A stretch of 64,000 nt of DNA, from contig CAWDZK010000006.1 of NCBI GenBank assembly GCA_963807005.1, positions 682,001 to 746,000 on the forward strand. Reading direction: 5' to 3'. Below the pieces are notes generated by a model that did not search any database, had not been told where the DNA came from, and worked only from the letters and a program-made list of their open reading frames with translations. Position numbers and translations under genes: made by a program. The stretch is from CAWDZK01 sp963807005 (lineage in GTDB: Bacteria > Actinomycetota > Actinomycetes > JACCUZ01). Shown piece after piece: positions 54,355 through 63,104 of this stretch (position 1 is its first letter; every line of letters starts with the position of its first letter).

Positions 54355-54840
54355 CTACTTCACCCGGCCGTAGAAGACGCTCTTGCTCCAGATCCGGTCG
54401 CGCTTGACCGGAGTGCCGGGAACGGACGCGTGCCAGATCCGGCCGTGACCGGCGTAGATGCCGACGTGGTAGACGCTGCCGCGGCTGGTGAAGAACACCA
54501 GGTCGCCGCGGCGCACGTTGCGGCGGTGCCACACGCGCTTGACCTTGCGGACCTGCGCGGCGGACGAGTGCGGCAGCGACTTGCCGACGCGGGCGTAGGC
54601 CCAGCGGGTCAGGCCGGAGCAGTCGAAGCGGTGCGGGCCGGTGGCGCCGTACCGGTAGGGCGAGCCCTTGCGGGTGCGGGCCCAGTGGACCGCGCTGCTG
54701 GCCTTCTGCGCCGACACGAAGGCTGATGCCTTGGAGGTGTTCGGGCCGACGGCCGAGAAGGCGAACATCGTGAACGCGAGAGCAAGCACGACCGAGAAGG
54801 TCGTGAGCAGGCGGACAGGGGCGAGACGTGAGGCGGACAT
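54355..54840 (-). CDS. NlpC/P60 family peptidoglycan endopeptidase
   Basis: A 161-residue secreted hydrolase. A signal peptide (LLTTFSVVLALAFTMFAFSA) is followed by a minimal NlpC/P60 domain that cuts D-Glu-diamino acid bonds in peptidoglycan stem peptides. The triad is intact: Cys74 in HRFDCSGLTRW, His125 in VYHVGIYAG and His137. It has no extra binding domain. A c-di-AMP riboswitch lies directly upstream, so expression should be switched off when c-di-AMP is high. It is divergent from the K+ channel gene. Confidence 0.92.
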   Translation of the reverse strand: MSASRLAPVRLLTTFSVVLALAFTMFAFSAVGPNTSKASAFVSAQKASSAVHWARTRKGSPYRYGATGPHRFDCSGLTRWAYARVGKSLPHSSAAQVRKVKRVWHRRNVRRGDLVFFTSRGSVYHVGIYAGHGRIWHASVPGTPVKRDRIWSKSVFYGRVK

Positions 54841-54854
54841 GCATTCCTTCGGTA

Positions 54855-54985
54855 CCGCCTGCGAAGAATGACCTGTCGGGTTAGGGCGTCGAAGGTGCCC
54901 TGCCGTTGTGCGGCTTCACCCCAAGGTCGCGTCGGGCGCGACCGTCGTGCTCGGGTTCTCCGTCCCTGCCACAGCGACGAACGGC
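54855..54985 (-). promoter_or_regulatory. ydaO-type c-di-AMP riboswitch
   Basis: Read on the minus strand, this leader contains the ydaO/yuaA consensus blocks in order: CAGGGACGGAGAACCC, TTGGGGTGAAGCCG, CCCTAACCCGACAGGTCA and TCGCAGGCGG. It ends about 15 bases before the NlpC/P60 ATG. In actinobacteria this class typically precedes cell-wall hydrolase genes and turns them off when c-di-AMP binds. Intergenic 54986-55226 also contains a GC hairpin (near 55025-55048) and the promoter region of the channel gene. Confidence 0.88.
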
Positions 54986-55226
54986 TGACACGCGCGCGGG
55001 TGGCAGGGCTCGGCGTCCGCGGGCGGGGCCCCGCCGGTCCGGCGGGGACTTGTGCTGCGAACAACCATGCGGCACGCCGACGGGAGACGTGAGCCAAATC
55101 CCGCCCTCCGGGCCGAAAAGTGATGCAGATCATGGGGTTTCCGGGGGTCAAGGCACCAGCGCGTAGTGGTCCGTGCGCACCAGGTGAGGGTCCATATGTG
55201 CCGCGGGTGGGGGACCGTGTGGCTGA

Positions 55227-56276
55227 ATGGGTTCCGTGGACGAGCAGAGATGGACGCTGCGGCTGCCCCGCGGCGCCTCCGTCGCACCGCTCGCCGCCAT
55301 CGGCCGACGGGTCGGCATCGCGCTCGGGGTGGTGCTCGTCAACTGGGTGGTGGTGCTGCTGGAGCGCAGCGGCTACCAGGACGCGGCCGACGGACACATG
55401 TCCGTCGTCGACGCGCTGTACTACACGACCGTCACCCTCTCCACGACCGGCTACGGCGACATCACGCCGGTCTCCACGTCGGCCCGGCTGACCAACGCGC
55501 TCGTCGTCACGCCGATGCGCTTTCTCTTCGTCCTCGTGCTCGTCGGCACCACCATCCAGGTGTTGACCGAGCGTTCCCGTGACCAGTTCAAGGTCGCTCG
55601 CTGGAGGTCTCGCGTGCAGGATCACGTCGTCGTCTGCGGATACGGCACCAAGGGGCGCAGCGCGGTACGCGCCCTGGCGCAGCAGCAGCTGCCGACCGAC
55701 CACATCGTCATCGTCGAGACCGACCCGGACGCCCTCCGGCTGGCCGCTGCCGACGGACTCGTCACGGTGTTCGGGTCGTCGGCGAGCGACTCGGTGCTGG
55801 AGGAGGCCGAGGTCGCCAAGGCCAAGGCGGTGATCGTGGCTGTCAACCGGGACGACACCGCCGTGCTGACGACGCTGACCGTGCGCCAGCTCGCGCCACA
55901 GGCGGTGGTCGTCGCCGCAGTCCGCGAGGAGGAGAACGCCGAGCTCCTGGTGCAGAGTGGCGCCGACTCGGTCATCACGACGTCCGGCGCTGCCGGTCGA
56001 TTGCTCGGACTGGCCACCGACAGCCCCCGCGCCGTGGCGGTGGTCGAGGACCTCATCGCCGTCGGCACCGGCCTGGACCTGCTGGAGCGCGACATCAGAC
56101 CCGACGAGGTGGGCCGGTCGCCCCAGTCGACCGGCTCGCCGGTCCTCGCCGTGGTGCGCGGGAGCCAGACGCTGGCCTATGACAACGTCGAGTGCCAGGT
56201 GCTGCAGGCGGGGGACCGGATCGTGTACGTGACCAGCAACGGCGGCGGTGCCGGGGTGGTCCCGCACCGGCACTAG
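55227..56276 (+). CDS. Two-helix K+ channel with RCK (TrkA-N) domain
   Basis: A 349-residue ion channel subunit: membrane helix 1 (IALGVVLVNWVVVLLE), selectivity filter TTGYGD at residues 73-78, and helix 2 (FLFVLVLVGTTIQVL). A Rossmann RCK/TrkA-N domain with HVVVCGYGTKGRSAVRAL binds nucleotide and gates the pore, and a C-terminal extension ends in a TrkA-C-like fold. It forms tetramers in the membrane. RCK channels are c-di-AMP-regulated in other bacteria, which fits the riboswitch next door (inference). ATG 55227 is used; GTG 55236 is possible. Confidence 0.92.
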   Translation: MGSVDEQRWTLRLPRGASVAPLAAIGRRVGIALGVVLVNWVVVLLERSGYQDAADGHMSVVDALYYTTVTLSTTGYGDITPVSTSARLTNALVVTPMRFLFVLVLVGTTIQVLTERSRDQFKVARWRSRVQDHVVVCGYGTKGRSAVRALAQQQLPTDHIVIVETDPDALRLAAADGLVTVFGSSASDSVLEEAEVAKAKAVIVAVNRDDTAVLTTLTVRQLAPQAVVVAAVREEENAELLVQSGADSVITTSGAAGRLLGLATDSPRAVAVVEDLIAVGTGLDLLERDIRPDEVGRSPQSTGSPVLAVVRGSQTLAYDNVECQVLQAGDRIVYVTSNGGGAGVVPHRH

Positions 56277-56307
56277 CCGGGCCGCCGGGCGCTGGTCGCA
56301 GGTCGCG

Positions 56308-56313
56308 TACGCT
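56308..56313 (+). promoter_or_regulatory. -10 element of prfB, leaderless layout
   Basis: TACGCT ends eight bases before GTG 56322 and no ribosome-binding site is visible, so the prfB message probably begins at the start codon. Confidence 0.4.
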
Positions 56314-56321
56314 TCCTGCAC

Positions 56322-57434
56322 GTGGCAACCGTCGACGTCTCCGACGAGCTCAAGGAGCTCGACCAGACCCTGGGCAGCATCGAGTCGGTGCTCGACCTCG
56401 ACGAGATGCGCCGCGACCTCGCTGACCTCAACGAGCAGGCGGCGGCCCCCGACCTCTGGGACGACCAGGAGCGGGCGCAGCGGGTGACCAGCCGGCTCTC
56501 GCATCTTCAGGGCGAGCTCAACCGGGTCGAGTCCCTGCGCCGCCGGCTCGACGACCTCGCCGTGCTGTTCGAGCTGGCCGAGGACGAGAGCGACGCCGAC
56601 ACCCTGGCCGAGGCGCAGGCGGAGCTGACCGCGATCCGCAAGACGCTCGGCGAGCTCGAGGTGCGCACCCTCCTGTCGGGGGAGTACGACCAGCGCGAGG
56701 CTCTCATCACGATCCGCGCGGAGGCCGGCGGGGTCGACGCGGCGGACTTCGCCGAGATGCTCATGCGGATGTACCTGCGCTGGGCCGAGCGGCACAACTA
56801 CCCGGCGGAGGTCCTCGACACGTCCTACGCCGAGGAAGCCGGGCTGAAGTCGGTCACCTTCCAGGTCAACGTGCCCTACGCCTACGGCACCCTCTCGGTC
56901 GAGCAGGGCACCCACCGGCTGGTGCGCATCTCGCCGTTCGACAACCAGGGCCGGCGCCAGACGTCGTTCGCCGGCGTCGAGGTCCTGCCGGTGACCGAGA
57001 CCACCGACCACATCGACATCCCGGAGAACGACATCCGGGTGGACGTCTTCCGGTCCTCCGGTCCGGGTGGCCAGTCGGTCAACACCACCGACTCCGCCGT
57101 GCGCATCACCCACCTGCCGACCGGCATCGTCGTCTCCTGCCAGAACGAGAAGTCGCAGATCCAGAACCGGGCCGCGGCGATGCGGGTGCTCCAGTCGCGC
57201 TTGCTGGAGCGGCGCCTGGCCGAGGACAAGGCCGAGATGGACGCGCTCAAGGGCGACAGCGGCGGCTCCTGGGGCAACCAGATGCGCTCCTACGTGCTGC
57301 ACCCGTACCAGATGGTCAAGGACCTGCGCACCGAGCACGAGACGGGCAACACCGGTGCCGTCCTCGACGGCGAGATCGACGAGTTCATCGAGGCCGGGAT
57401 CCGCTGGCGCAAGCAGGTCGAGAAGGCCGGCTGA
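56322..57434 (+). CDS. prfB: Peptide chain release factor 2
   Basis: A 370-residue class I release factor that reads UGA and UAA stops. SPF at residues 204-206 is the RF2 anticodon mimic and GGQ at 249-251 is the peptidyl-tRNA hydrolysis motif (SSGPGGQSVNTTDSAV). The gene is a single uninterrupted frame: the programmed UGA frameshift of E. coli prfB is absent, as in other actinobacteria. It starts at GTG 56322. It precedes ftsE/ftsX as in mycobacteria, but a surface-protein gene has been inserted between. Confidence 0.97.
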   Translation: MATVDVSDELKELDQTLGSIESVLDLDEMRRDLADLNEQAAAPDLWDDQERAQRVTSRLSHLQGELNRVESLRRRLDDLAVLFELAEDESDADTLAEAQAELTAIRKTLGELEVRTLLSGEYDQREALITIRAEAGGVDAADFAEMLMRMYLRWAERHNYPAEVLDTSYAEEAGLKSVTFQVNVPYAYGTLSVEQGTHRLVRISPFDNQGRRQTSFAGVEVLPVTETTDHIDIPENDIRVDVFRSSGPGGQSVNTTDSAVRITHLPTGIVVSCQNEKSQIQNRAAAMRVLQSRLLERRLAEDKAEMDALKGDSGGSWGNQMRSYVLHPYQMVKDLRTEHETGNTGAVLDGEIDEFIEAGIRWRKQVEKAG

Positions 57435-57438
57435 CCCC

Positions 57439-57459
57439 GGTCGCGGCCCGGGCGCGACC
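57439..57459 (+). terminator. Hairpin after prfB
   Basis: A perfect 7-bp stem GGTCGCG / CGCGACC with a 7-nt loop starts 4 bases after the prfB stop. The rest of the gap to 57730 is more A/T-rich near 57550-57625 and includes GTGACC-6 nt-GGTCAC at 57637-57654, with no recognisable gene or known riboswitch. Confidence 0.45.
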
Positions 57460-57730
57460 CGATCACGCTCGGAGCGCAACGGTGCGCTCACGGAGAGTGA
57501 TGAAAGTTCTCGTTCCGGCCGACGGTCGGTCACTCTGAGCAGCCGAACGAGTGATTTGCACGGATCTTGGTAGGCAGGTTTGACCGTGATCACTTACGGT
57601 AAGCACGCACTACAGCAATGGGGATGGCGCAGATCCGTGACCACAGACGGTCACCGCCGGGCAGGGGGCCCGGGCGGTCGCGGGGAGTCCAGTGGTGAGA
57701 CCGGCCCCTTGGCACCGGGAGGGGTCTTCT

Positions 57731-59608
57731 ATGAGGCAGGTCAGGGTACTGCTGAGCGCGCTGTTGGCGCTCGGTCTCGTGGTGCTGGGCGGGTTCGTCG
57801 CCGTCTCCGCGAGCGCGCACACGCCGGACGTGACGGCGAGCTGCGACGCGCTGCAGGTCAATCTCGTCAAGTACAACACCGGCGGGACGAACACGGTGGT
57901 CGTGACGATCGACGACAAGGTCGTCGAGGACAACACGCCGTTCGGGGCGTCGTTCAGCAAGAGCTACGACGCGCCGGACAAGTACACGAGCTACTCGTAC
58001 GAGGTGCAGGTCACCGCCCACGACGACCCGGACGGGACGCGCGGCTGGAGCAAGACCTTCACCGGCAAGAGCACGGCCTGCGAGGACGAGCAGCCACCGG
58101 CCCCGACCTGCGTCGACACGATCAAGGACAAGGACGTGTCCGCGGCCTACACGGACCCGTTCCACGCCGTCGTCACCTACACCGGCCCGAAGCCGCTGTG
58201 CGAGGACGTCAGCAAGACGGTCTCCCTCAACTCCTACCAGACCGAGGGGCCGACCTGGCCAAAGAGCGGCACGCAGAAGTTCGTCGACCACGACGCGGTC
58301 ACGATCGACAGCGAGCACTCCTCCGGCAAGCTGTCGGTCAAGGAGCCGTCCTGCTACTACCAGACCGACCTGTACTGGGGCGGCAAGCGCTACGACGGTG
58401 TCGACGGTGCGGTCCCGCACTACAACGACTCCCGCATCGCCGGGCTGATCGACTACCGCAACGGCGGCGACGGCTGCAAGCCGCCGGTCAACCCGAGCGG
58501 CACCTTCACGGTCCAGTGCGACGACGACGGCGCTGTGGTCACCCTGGGGACGCTCAGCAAGGAAGCAGGCGTGACCTGGCGGCTGAAGGTCAACGGAACC
58601 CCGCAGGACGTCAAGAGCGGCGACGTCGTGCAGGTCCCGGCCGAGGCCGACCTGGTCCTGGTGTGGCGCCTCGACGGCGACACCCACGTGGAGAAGACCG
58701 CCAAGGCCCCGAAGGCGTGCCCGCCGGCTGTCGTCACCCCGCCGAGCGGCACGCTCGCCACCAGCTGCACGGCGACCGGCGCCTCGGTGGACATCGGCAC
58801 CCTCAGCGAGGGCTCGTCCACCGGGGGCTCGTTCGCCCTGGTGGTCAACGGGACGCCGCAGACGGTCACCAGCGGCGCGACCGGCATCGCGGTGCCGGGA
58901 GGCGCCGGCCTGGTGCTGCGCTACCAGCCCGCTACCGGGCCGAACGTGCAGCTGGCCAGCGCCACCGCACCGGCGGCCTGCCCGGCCGTCGTCCCGCCGA
59001 CTCGTGACCTGTCGGTCACCAAGACGGTGACGCCGACCGGCCCGGCGAAGTTCGGTGACGTGCTCACCTACGGGCTGACCGTGTCGGCGTCCGGCAACGC
59101 CGGGCAGACCGGTGTGACCGTCACCGACGCCGTGCCAGCCGGTACGTCGTACAAGGTCGGCTCGGCCGCGTGCCCCGGTGGCTGCGCCAGCGTCACGGTG
59201 GCCAACGGCACGGTGACCTGGGTGATCGGGAGCATGGCGGCGGGGACCACCCGCTCGGTGAGCTTCCAGGTCGTGATCGACACGCCGAAGGCTGACGCGA
59301 ACGGCGGCATCCCGGCCGTCACGATCGTCAACAGCGGCGCGGTCGCTTCCGCCGAGGTGCCGGTGCGGCCGTCCAACGAGGTCGAGACCCCGGTCGCGGC
59401 CGTCGAGGGCGTCAAGACCGGCAACCCGCCGCCGCCGGGAGGGGAGGAGCCCGACCAGGGTTCGCAGCTCCCGCACACCGGTGCCAGCAGCGTCTGGCGG
59501 GTCATGTCGGCGGCAGTGCTGCTCGTGGTGCTGGGCGGCGGTCTGCTGATCGTCGAGGCCGCCCGGCCGGTCCCGGCTCGCCGGCGGAGGTTCGCCACCG
59601 GTAGCTGA
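57731..59608 (+). CDS. LPXTG-type (LPHTG) cell-surface protein with DUF11 domain
   Basis: A 625-residue secreted protein. The signal peptide is VLLSALLALGLVVLGGFVAVSA. Central repeats of about 110 residues (PSGTFTVQCDDDGAVVTLGTL and PSGTLATSCTATGASVDIGTL) suggest duplicated Ig-like modules. A DUF11 domain (DLSVTKTVTPTGPAKFGDVLTY, VTDAVPAGTSY) and the sorting signal LPHTG, a membrane helix and RRRR end it. Sortase would attach it to the wall; no sortase is in the window. ATG 57731 has GGGAGGGG upstream. It is unexpected between prfB and ftsE and lacks homology that I can name. Confidence 0.85.
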   Translation: MRQVRVLLSALLALGLVVLGGFVAVSASAHTPDVTASCDALQVNLVKYNTGGTNTVVVTIDDKVVEDNTPFGASFSKSYDAPDKYTSYSYEVQVTAHDDPDGTRGWSKTFTGKSTACEDEQPPAPTCVDTIKDKDVSAAYTDPFHAVVTYTGPKPLCEDVSKTVSLNSYQTEGPTWPKSGTQKFVDHDAVTIDSEHSSGKLSVKEPSCYYQTDLYWGGKRYDGVDGAVPHYNDSRIAGLIDYRNGGDGCKPPVNPSGTFTVQCDDDGAVVTLGTLSKEAGVTWRLKVNGTPQDVKSGDVVQVPAEADLVLVWRLDGDTHVEKTAKAPKACPPAVVTPPSGTLATSCTATGASVDIGTLSEGSSTGGSFALVVNGTPQTVTSGATGIAVPGGAGLVLRYQPATGPNVQLASATAPAACPAVVPPTRDLSVTKTVTPTGPAKFGDVLTYGLTVSASGNAGQTGVTVTDAVPAGTSYKVGSAACPGGCASVTVANGTVTWVIGSMAAGTTRSVSFQVVIDTPKADANGGIPAVTIVNSGAVASAEVPVRPSNEVETPVAAVEGVKTGNPPPPGGEEPDQGSQLPHTGASSVWRVMSAAVLLVVLGGGLLIVEAARPVPARRRRFATGS

Positions 59609-59641
59609 GCCACGTACCACCTAGCGGGCCTGCCCGCGTGA

Positions 59642-59673
59642 CGAAGGGCCCCGGGTCACACCGGGGCCCTTCG
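59642..59673 (+). terminator. Strong hairpin after the LPHTG gene
   Basis: A perfect 13-bp stem CGAAGGGCCCCGG / CCGGGGCCCTTCG with a 6-nt loop begins 33 bases after the stop codon. It separates the surface-protein gene from ftsE. Confidence 0.8.
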
Positions 59674-59813
59674 CCATGTCTCCGGACCGACACGGCCGCC
59701 GCCGCCTGCGGAAACGAGGGCCGACGGCCGGGTGCTGCGTAGAGTGGCCGGAGAACGAGAGGCCGCCCGCAGGGCGGCACCGTGACCCCCGACGCCCGAT
59801 GGTGATGCCCCCC

Positions 59814-60503
59814 GTGATCCGCCTGCAGAACGTCACCAAGATCTACCCGAACCAGACCCGCCCGGCCTTGCACGACGTCACCGTCGAGATCGGCAAGGGC
59901 GAGTTCGTCTTCCTCGTCGGGCAGTCCGGCTCGGGGAAGTCCACCTTCCTGCGCCTGGTGCTCAAGGAGGAGCGCGCCACGAGCGGCCAGGTGCACGTGG
60001 CCGGCAAGGACCTCGCCCGCCTGTCGAGCTGGAAGATCCCGGCGCTGCGGCGGCAGGTCGGCACCGTGTTCCAGGACTTCCGGCTGCTGCCCAACAAGAC
60101 CGTCCTGGAGAACGTCGCGTTCGCCCTCGAGGTCATCGGCCGGCCGCGGCAGCAGATCGTCAAGGTGGTGCCCGAGGTCCTCGACCTCGTCGGGCTCAAG
60201 GGCAAGGAGGGCCGGCGACCGGACGAGCTCTCCGGCGGCGAGCAGCAGCGGGTCGCGATCGCGCGGGCCTTCGTCAACCGGCCGATGATCCTCATCGCCG
60301 ACGAGCCGACCGGGAACCTCGACCCGCTCACCAGCGTCGGGATCATGCGGCTGCTGGACCGGATCAACCGCACCGGCACCACCGTGGTGATGGCAACCCA
60401 CGACGACGACATCGTCGACCAGATGCGCCGCCGGGTGATCGAGCTCGAGTCCGGCCGGCTGGTCCGTGACCAGTCCCGGGGTGTCTACGGGTACTCGCAC
60501 TGA
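59814..60503 (+). CDS. ftsE: Cell division ABC transporter ATP-binding protein FtsE
   Basis: A 229-residue ATPase that works with FtsX at the septum to activate wall hydrolases. Walker A GQSGSGKST is at residues 36-44, the Q-loop in VFQDFRLLP, the signature LSGGEQQ at 139-145, Walker B LIADEP at 160-165 and the switch His in ATHDDD. From GTG 59814 the protein has exactly the usual mycobacterial FtsE length; in-frame ATGs at 59799 and 59805 are alternatives. None has a strong ribosome-binding site. It lies 92 bases before ftsX. Confidence 0.95.
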   Translation: MIRLQNVTKIYPNQTRPALHDVTVEIGKGEFVFLVGQSGSGKSTFLRLVLKEERATSGQVHVAGKDLARLSSWKIPALRRQVGTVFQDFRLLPNKTVLENVAFALEVIGRPRQQIVKVVPEVLDLVGLKGKEGRRPDELSGGEQQRVAIARAFVNRPMILIADEPTGNLDPLTSVGIMRLLDRINRTGTTVVMATHDDDIVDQMRRRVIELESGRLVRDQSRGVYGYSH

Positions 60504-60595
60504 TCAGCAGGTAGACAGGGGGTCGGCCACCCGGCGTACGGCCGAGCGAGCCTGGGCACGCCGACTTCCCGCGAGACGAACGGCAGGACGACAGC

Positions 60596-61510
60596 ATGCG
60601 AGCGACCTTCATCGTCAACGAGATCGGCATCGGCCTGCGCCGGAACCTCACGATGACGGTCGCCATGATCGTCACCACGGCCGTCTCGCTCGGGTTCCTC
60701 GGCACCGCAGTGCTGTTCAACCAGCAGGTCAGCGTGATGAAGGACTTCTGGTACGACAAGGTCGAGGTGTCGATCTTCCTCTGCGGTCCGGACCCGGCCG
60801 AGGGCACCGCCGGGTCCTGCGCCGGGGGAGCGGTGACCCAGGACCAGCGCAGTGCGATCAGCGACGACCTGCAGAAGATGCCCGAGGTGGAGAAGGTCTA
60901 CTACGAGTCCAAGCAGCAGGCGTTCACCCACTTCAAGGAGCAGTTCAAGAACTCGGCGATCGTCGACAACGTGACGGCCGACCAGATGCCGGAGTCCTAC
61001 CGGGTCAAGCTGGTCGACCCGGAACAGTTCCCGATCATCGCCAGCGCGTTCGCCGGTCGCCCGGGCGTCGACGAGGTCCAGGACCAGAAGGCGTTGCTGG
61101 AGAAGTTCTTCAAGGTGCTCAACTGGGTGCAGTGGTTCGCCACCGGGCTGGCGCTGCTCATGATCCTGGTCTCGGTCACCCTGATCGTGAACACCATCCG
61201 GGTGGCCGCGTTCAGCCGCCGCCGGGAGACCGGGATCATGAAGCTGGTCGGCGCCTCGAACTTCTCCATCCAGCTCCCGTTCCTGCTCGAGGGAGCCATC
61301 TCCGGGCTGCTGGGAGCGCTGCTGGCGAGCGGCTCGTTCGTGCTCATCAAGTCGGTGCTGGTCGACAAGCTGCTGGCGCCGAACTTCCCGATCGCCCGGT
61401 TCATCGGCTGGGACGCGGTCTGGCTGAGCAGCGGCATCGTGATCCTCGCCGGTGTCCTCCTGGCGGGGCTGGCCTCGTTCTTCGCCCTGTTCAAGTACCT
61501 GCGGGTCTGA
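60596..61510 (+). CDS. ftsX: Cell division protein FtsX
   Basis: A 304-residue FtsEX membrane subunit: an N-terminal helix (MTVAMIVTTAVSLGFLGTAVLF) and a large extracellular loop (about 45-180) with two cysteines (FLCGPDPAEGTAGSC) that may be disulphide-linked. Three C-terminal helices complete the FtsX fold, for example GLALLMILVSVTLIVNTI. The short loop TRRRETGIMKLVGAS-like segment (RRRETGIMKLVGASN) couples to FtsE. The extracellular loop is expected to bind and activate a peptidoglycan hydrolase, probably the M23 protein encoded next. Confidence 0.96.
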   Translation: MRATFIVNEIGIGLRRNLTMTVAMIVTTAVSLGFLGTAVLFNQQVSVMKDFWYDKVEVSIFLCGPDPAEGTAGSCAGGAVTQDQRSAISDDLQKMPEVEKVYYESKQQAFTHFKEQFKNSAIVDNVTADQMPESYRVKLVDPEQFPIIASAFAGRPGVDEVQDQKALLEKFFKVLNWVQWFATGLALLMILVSVTLIVNTIRVAAFSRRRETGIMKLVGASNFSIQLPFLLEGAISGLLGALLASGSFVLIKSVLVDKLLAPNFPIARFIGWDAVWLSSGIVILAGVLLAGLASFFALFKYLRV

Positions 61511-61517
61511 CGGCGGG

Positions 61518-61539
61518 CCGCACCGGGCACCCGGTGCGG
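61518..61539 (+). terminator. Hairpin after ftsX
   Basis: A perfect 9-bp stem CCGCACCGG / CCGGTGCGG with a 4-nt loop starts 8 bases after the ftsX stop. A TAGGGT element near 61630 could start a separate M23 transcript. Confidence 0.7.
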
Positions 61540-61786
61540 GCGCGGTCGACCGCTGCTCCGGACGGGTGAGAGGCGCACCCTTCGGCGTGGCGCCGCCCCG
61601 AGATGCCCGGTTCGCCCCCCGGCATGGCCTAGGGTCGGCTCCGGTGCGTCCGGTCCCACCTGTCACACCAGCACCAGCCGGAATGGTCACGATCGGCCCA
61701 AATCGACCGTTCGGATGCACAGACCGGGGCCGGACGAGCCGATAGATCGTTGTTCGTTGCTGTCGACCGACCGGAGCCACTTCCTC

Positions 61787-63061
61787 GTGCGAGCCCGTCG
61801 CCTGCTGGCCCTCGCCCCCTGGCTGCTCGTCCCGGCCCTGGTGCTCGGGCTGCTCGGGCCCGCTCAGGCGGCCGACGAGCAGCACCGGAAGGCCCAGATC
61901 GACAGCGCCCTGAAGAACCTGCGCGGCGACATGGACGAGACCTCGGCCGCGCTCCGGCGGGCCGGCGCAGCCCTGGATCGGGCGGAGGGCAAGCTGCCGG
62001 CGGCCCGGGCCCGGGTCGCCCGGGTGCACGGCCAGCTGGTCGCGGCGCAGGAGCGCGACCGGATCCTCGGGCTGAAGCTGGCCTCCGCGCGGGCCGAGGT
62101 CCGCGACGCCAAGGCGCAGATCAACCTGACCCTCGACAGCATCGCGAGCAGCCGGGCCCTGATCGGCCGGATCGCGCGCTCGTCGTACCAGTCCGGTGGC
62201 ATGGGCGAGCTGGCCGTGGTGCTGCAGTCGCAGAGCCCGGACGAGTTCGCCACCCGGCTGGTCCTGGTGCAGAACGCGCTGCGCTCGGAGGGCAACGTCC
62301 TCGGTGGGCTCGCCGAGGCCCGGGCCGACCTCGCCGCCCAGCGGGCGACCCTGGTGGCCAAGCGCAAGCAGCTGGCCGGGATGAAGCGCGAGCAGGAGGC
62401 GCTGGTCCAGCGCATCGAGGGCCTGCAGGCGCAGGCCCTCGACGCCCAGCACGCGGTCGAGTCGCTCATCGCCGAGCGCGAGCAGGCAGTGGCCGCCATC
62501 GAGCGCGAGAAGCAGGCCGAGGAGGCCCGCTACGCCCAGATGCGGGCCGCATCCGCCCGGCTCGGGCGCATCCTGGCCCGGCGCGCGGCTGCCGCCAAGC
62601 GAGCGGCCGCGCGGCGCGCGTCGTACTCCTCGGGCGGGAGCAGTGGAAGCGGCGTCCTGTCGTACCCGGTGCAGGCGCCGATCACGTCGCCGTACGGCAT
62701 GCGGGTCCATCCCATCACCGGCATCTACAAGCTGCACGACGGCACCGACTTCGGGGTCGGCTGCGGGACGCCGGTGCACGCGGCGGCGTCCGGGACGGTG
62801 ATCCAGGCCGCACTCACCGCCGGCTACGGCAACCAGCTGGTGATCGACCACGGCGTCGCCCGGGGCGTCGGGCTGGCGACCAGCTACAACCACCTGATGC
62901 GGTTCACGGTCGGCTACGGGACGCGGGTCAGCCGCGGCGAGGTGATCGGCTACAGCGGTGGCGGCGAGGGCATGTACGGCGCCGGCTACTCCACCGGCTG
63001 CCACCTGCACTTCATGGTCTACGTCAACGGCGGCACCACCAACCCCATGGGCTGGCTCTGA
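61787..63061 (+). CDS. M23 peptidase with N-terminal coiled coil (EnvC-like)
   Basis: A 424-residue secreted protein. A signal peptide (ALAPWLLVPALVLGLLGPAQAA) is followed by a long coiled coil (about residues 30-275, rich in RA/EA heptads), a basic Ser/Gly linker, and a C-terminal lysostaphin-type M23 domain with intact zinc ligands (HDGTDFGV, CHLHFMVY). The arrangement is that of EnvC and PcsB, which are activated by FtsEX through the coiled coil, though here the peptidase appears active. GTG 61787 with CCGGAGCC upstream is used. Its position right after ftsX supports FtsEX-controlled septum splitting (inference). Confidence 0.9.
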   Translation: MRARRLLALAPWLLVPALVLGLLGPAQAADEQHRKAQIDSALKNLRGDMDETSAALRRAGAALDRAEGKLPAARARVARVHGQLVAAQERDRILGLKLASARAEVRDAKAQINLTLDSIASSRALIGRIARSSYQSGGMGELAVVLQSQSPDEFATRLVLVQNALRSEGNVLGGLAEARADLAAQRATLVAKRKQLAGMKREQEALVQRIEGLQAQALDAQHAVESLIAEREQAVAAIEREKQAEEARYAQMRAASARLGRILARRAAAAKRAAARRASYSSGGSSGSGVLSYPVQAPITSPYGMRVHPITGIYKLHDGTDFGVGCGTPVHAAASGTVIQAALTAGYGNQLVIDHGVARGVGLATSYNHLMRFTVGYGTRVSRGEVIGYSGGGEGMYGAGYSTGCHLHFMVYVNGGTTNPMGWL

Positions 63062-63092
63062 CAACCTCACCGGGTCGACCGGTGATCGGTCC

Positions 63093-63098
63093 TACACT
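63093..63098 (+). promoter_or_regulatory. -10 element of the S41 protease gene, leaderless layout
   Basis: TACACT ends six bases before GTG 63105. No ribosome-binding sequence is present between them. Confidence 0.45.
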
Positions 63099-63104
63099 TC
63101 CCCG

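Noticed and set aside
55205..55240. tRNA-like start GTGGCTGAATGG
   Set aside because: No acceptor stem, anticodon arm or T-arm can be folded around it, and it runs into the K+ channel start codon.
56322..57434. Programmed frameshift in prfB
   Set aside because: The reading frame is continuous with no internal UGA near codon 25, so the autoregulatory frameshift is absent here.
57590..57730. Possible riboswitch upstream of the LPHTG gene (CACGCAC, GGCGCAG segments)
   Set aside because: The pieces do not fit the order of c-di-GMP or other riboswitch consensus motifs that I know; only a small GTGACC/GGTCAC hairpin is real.
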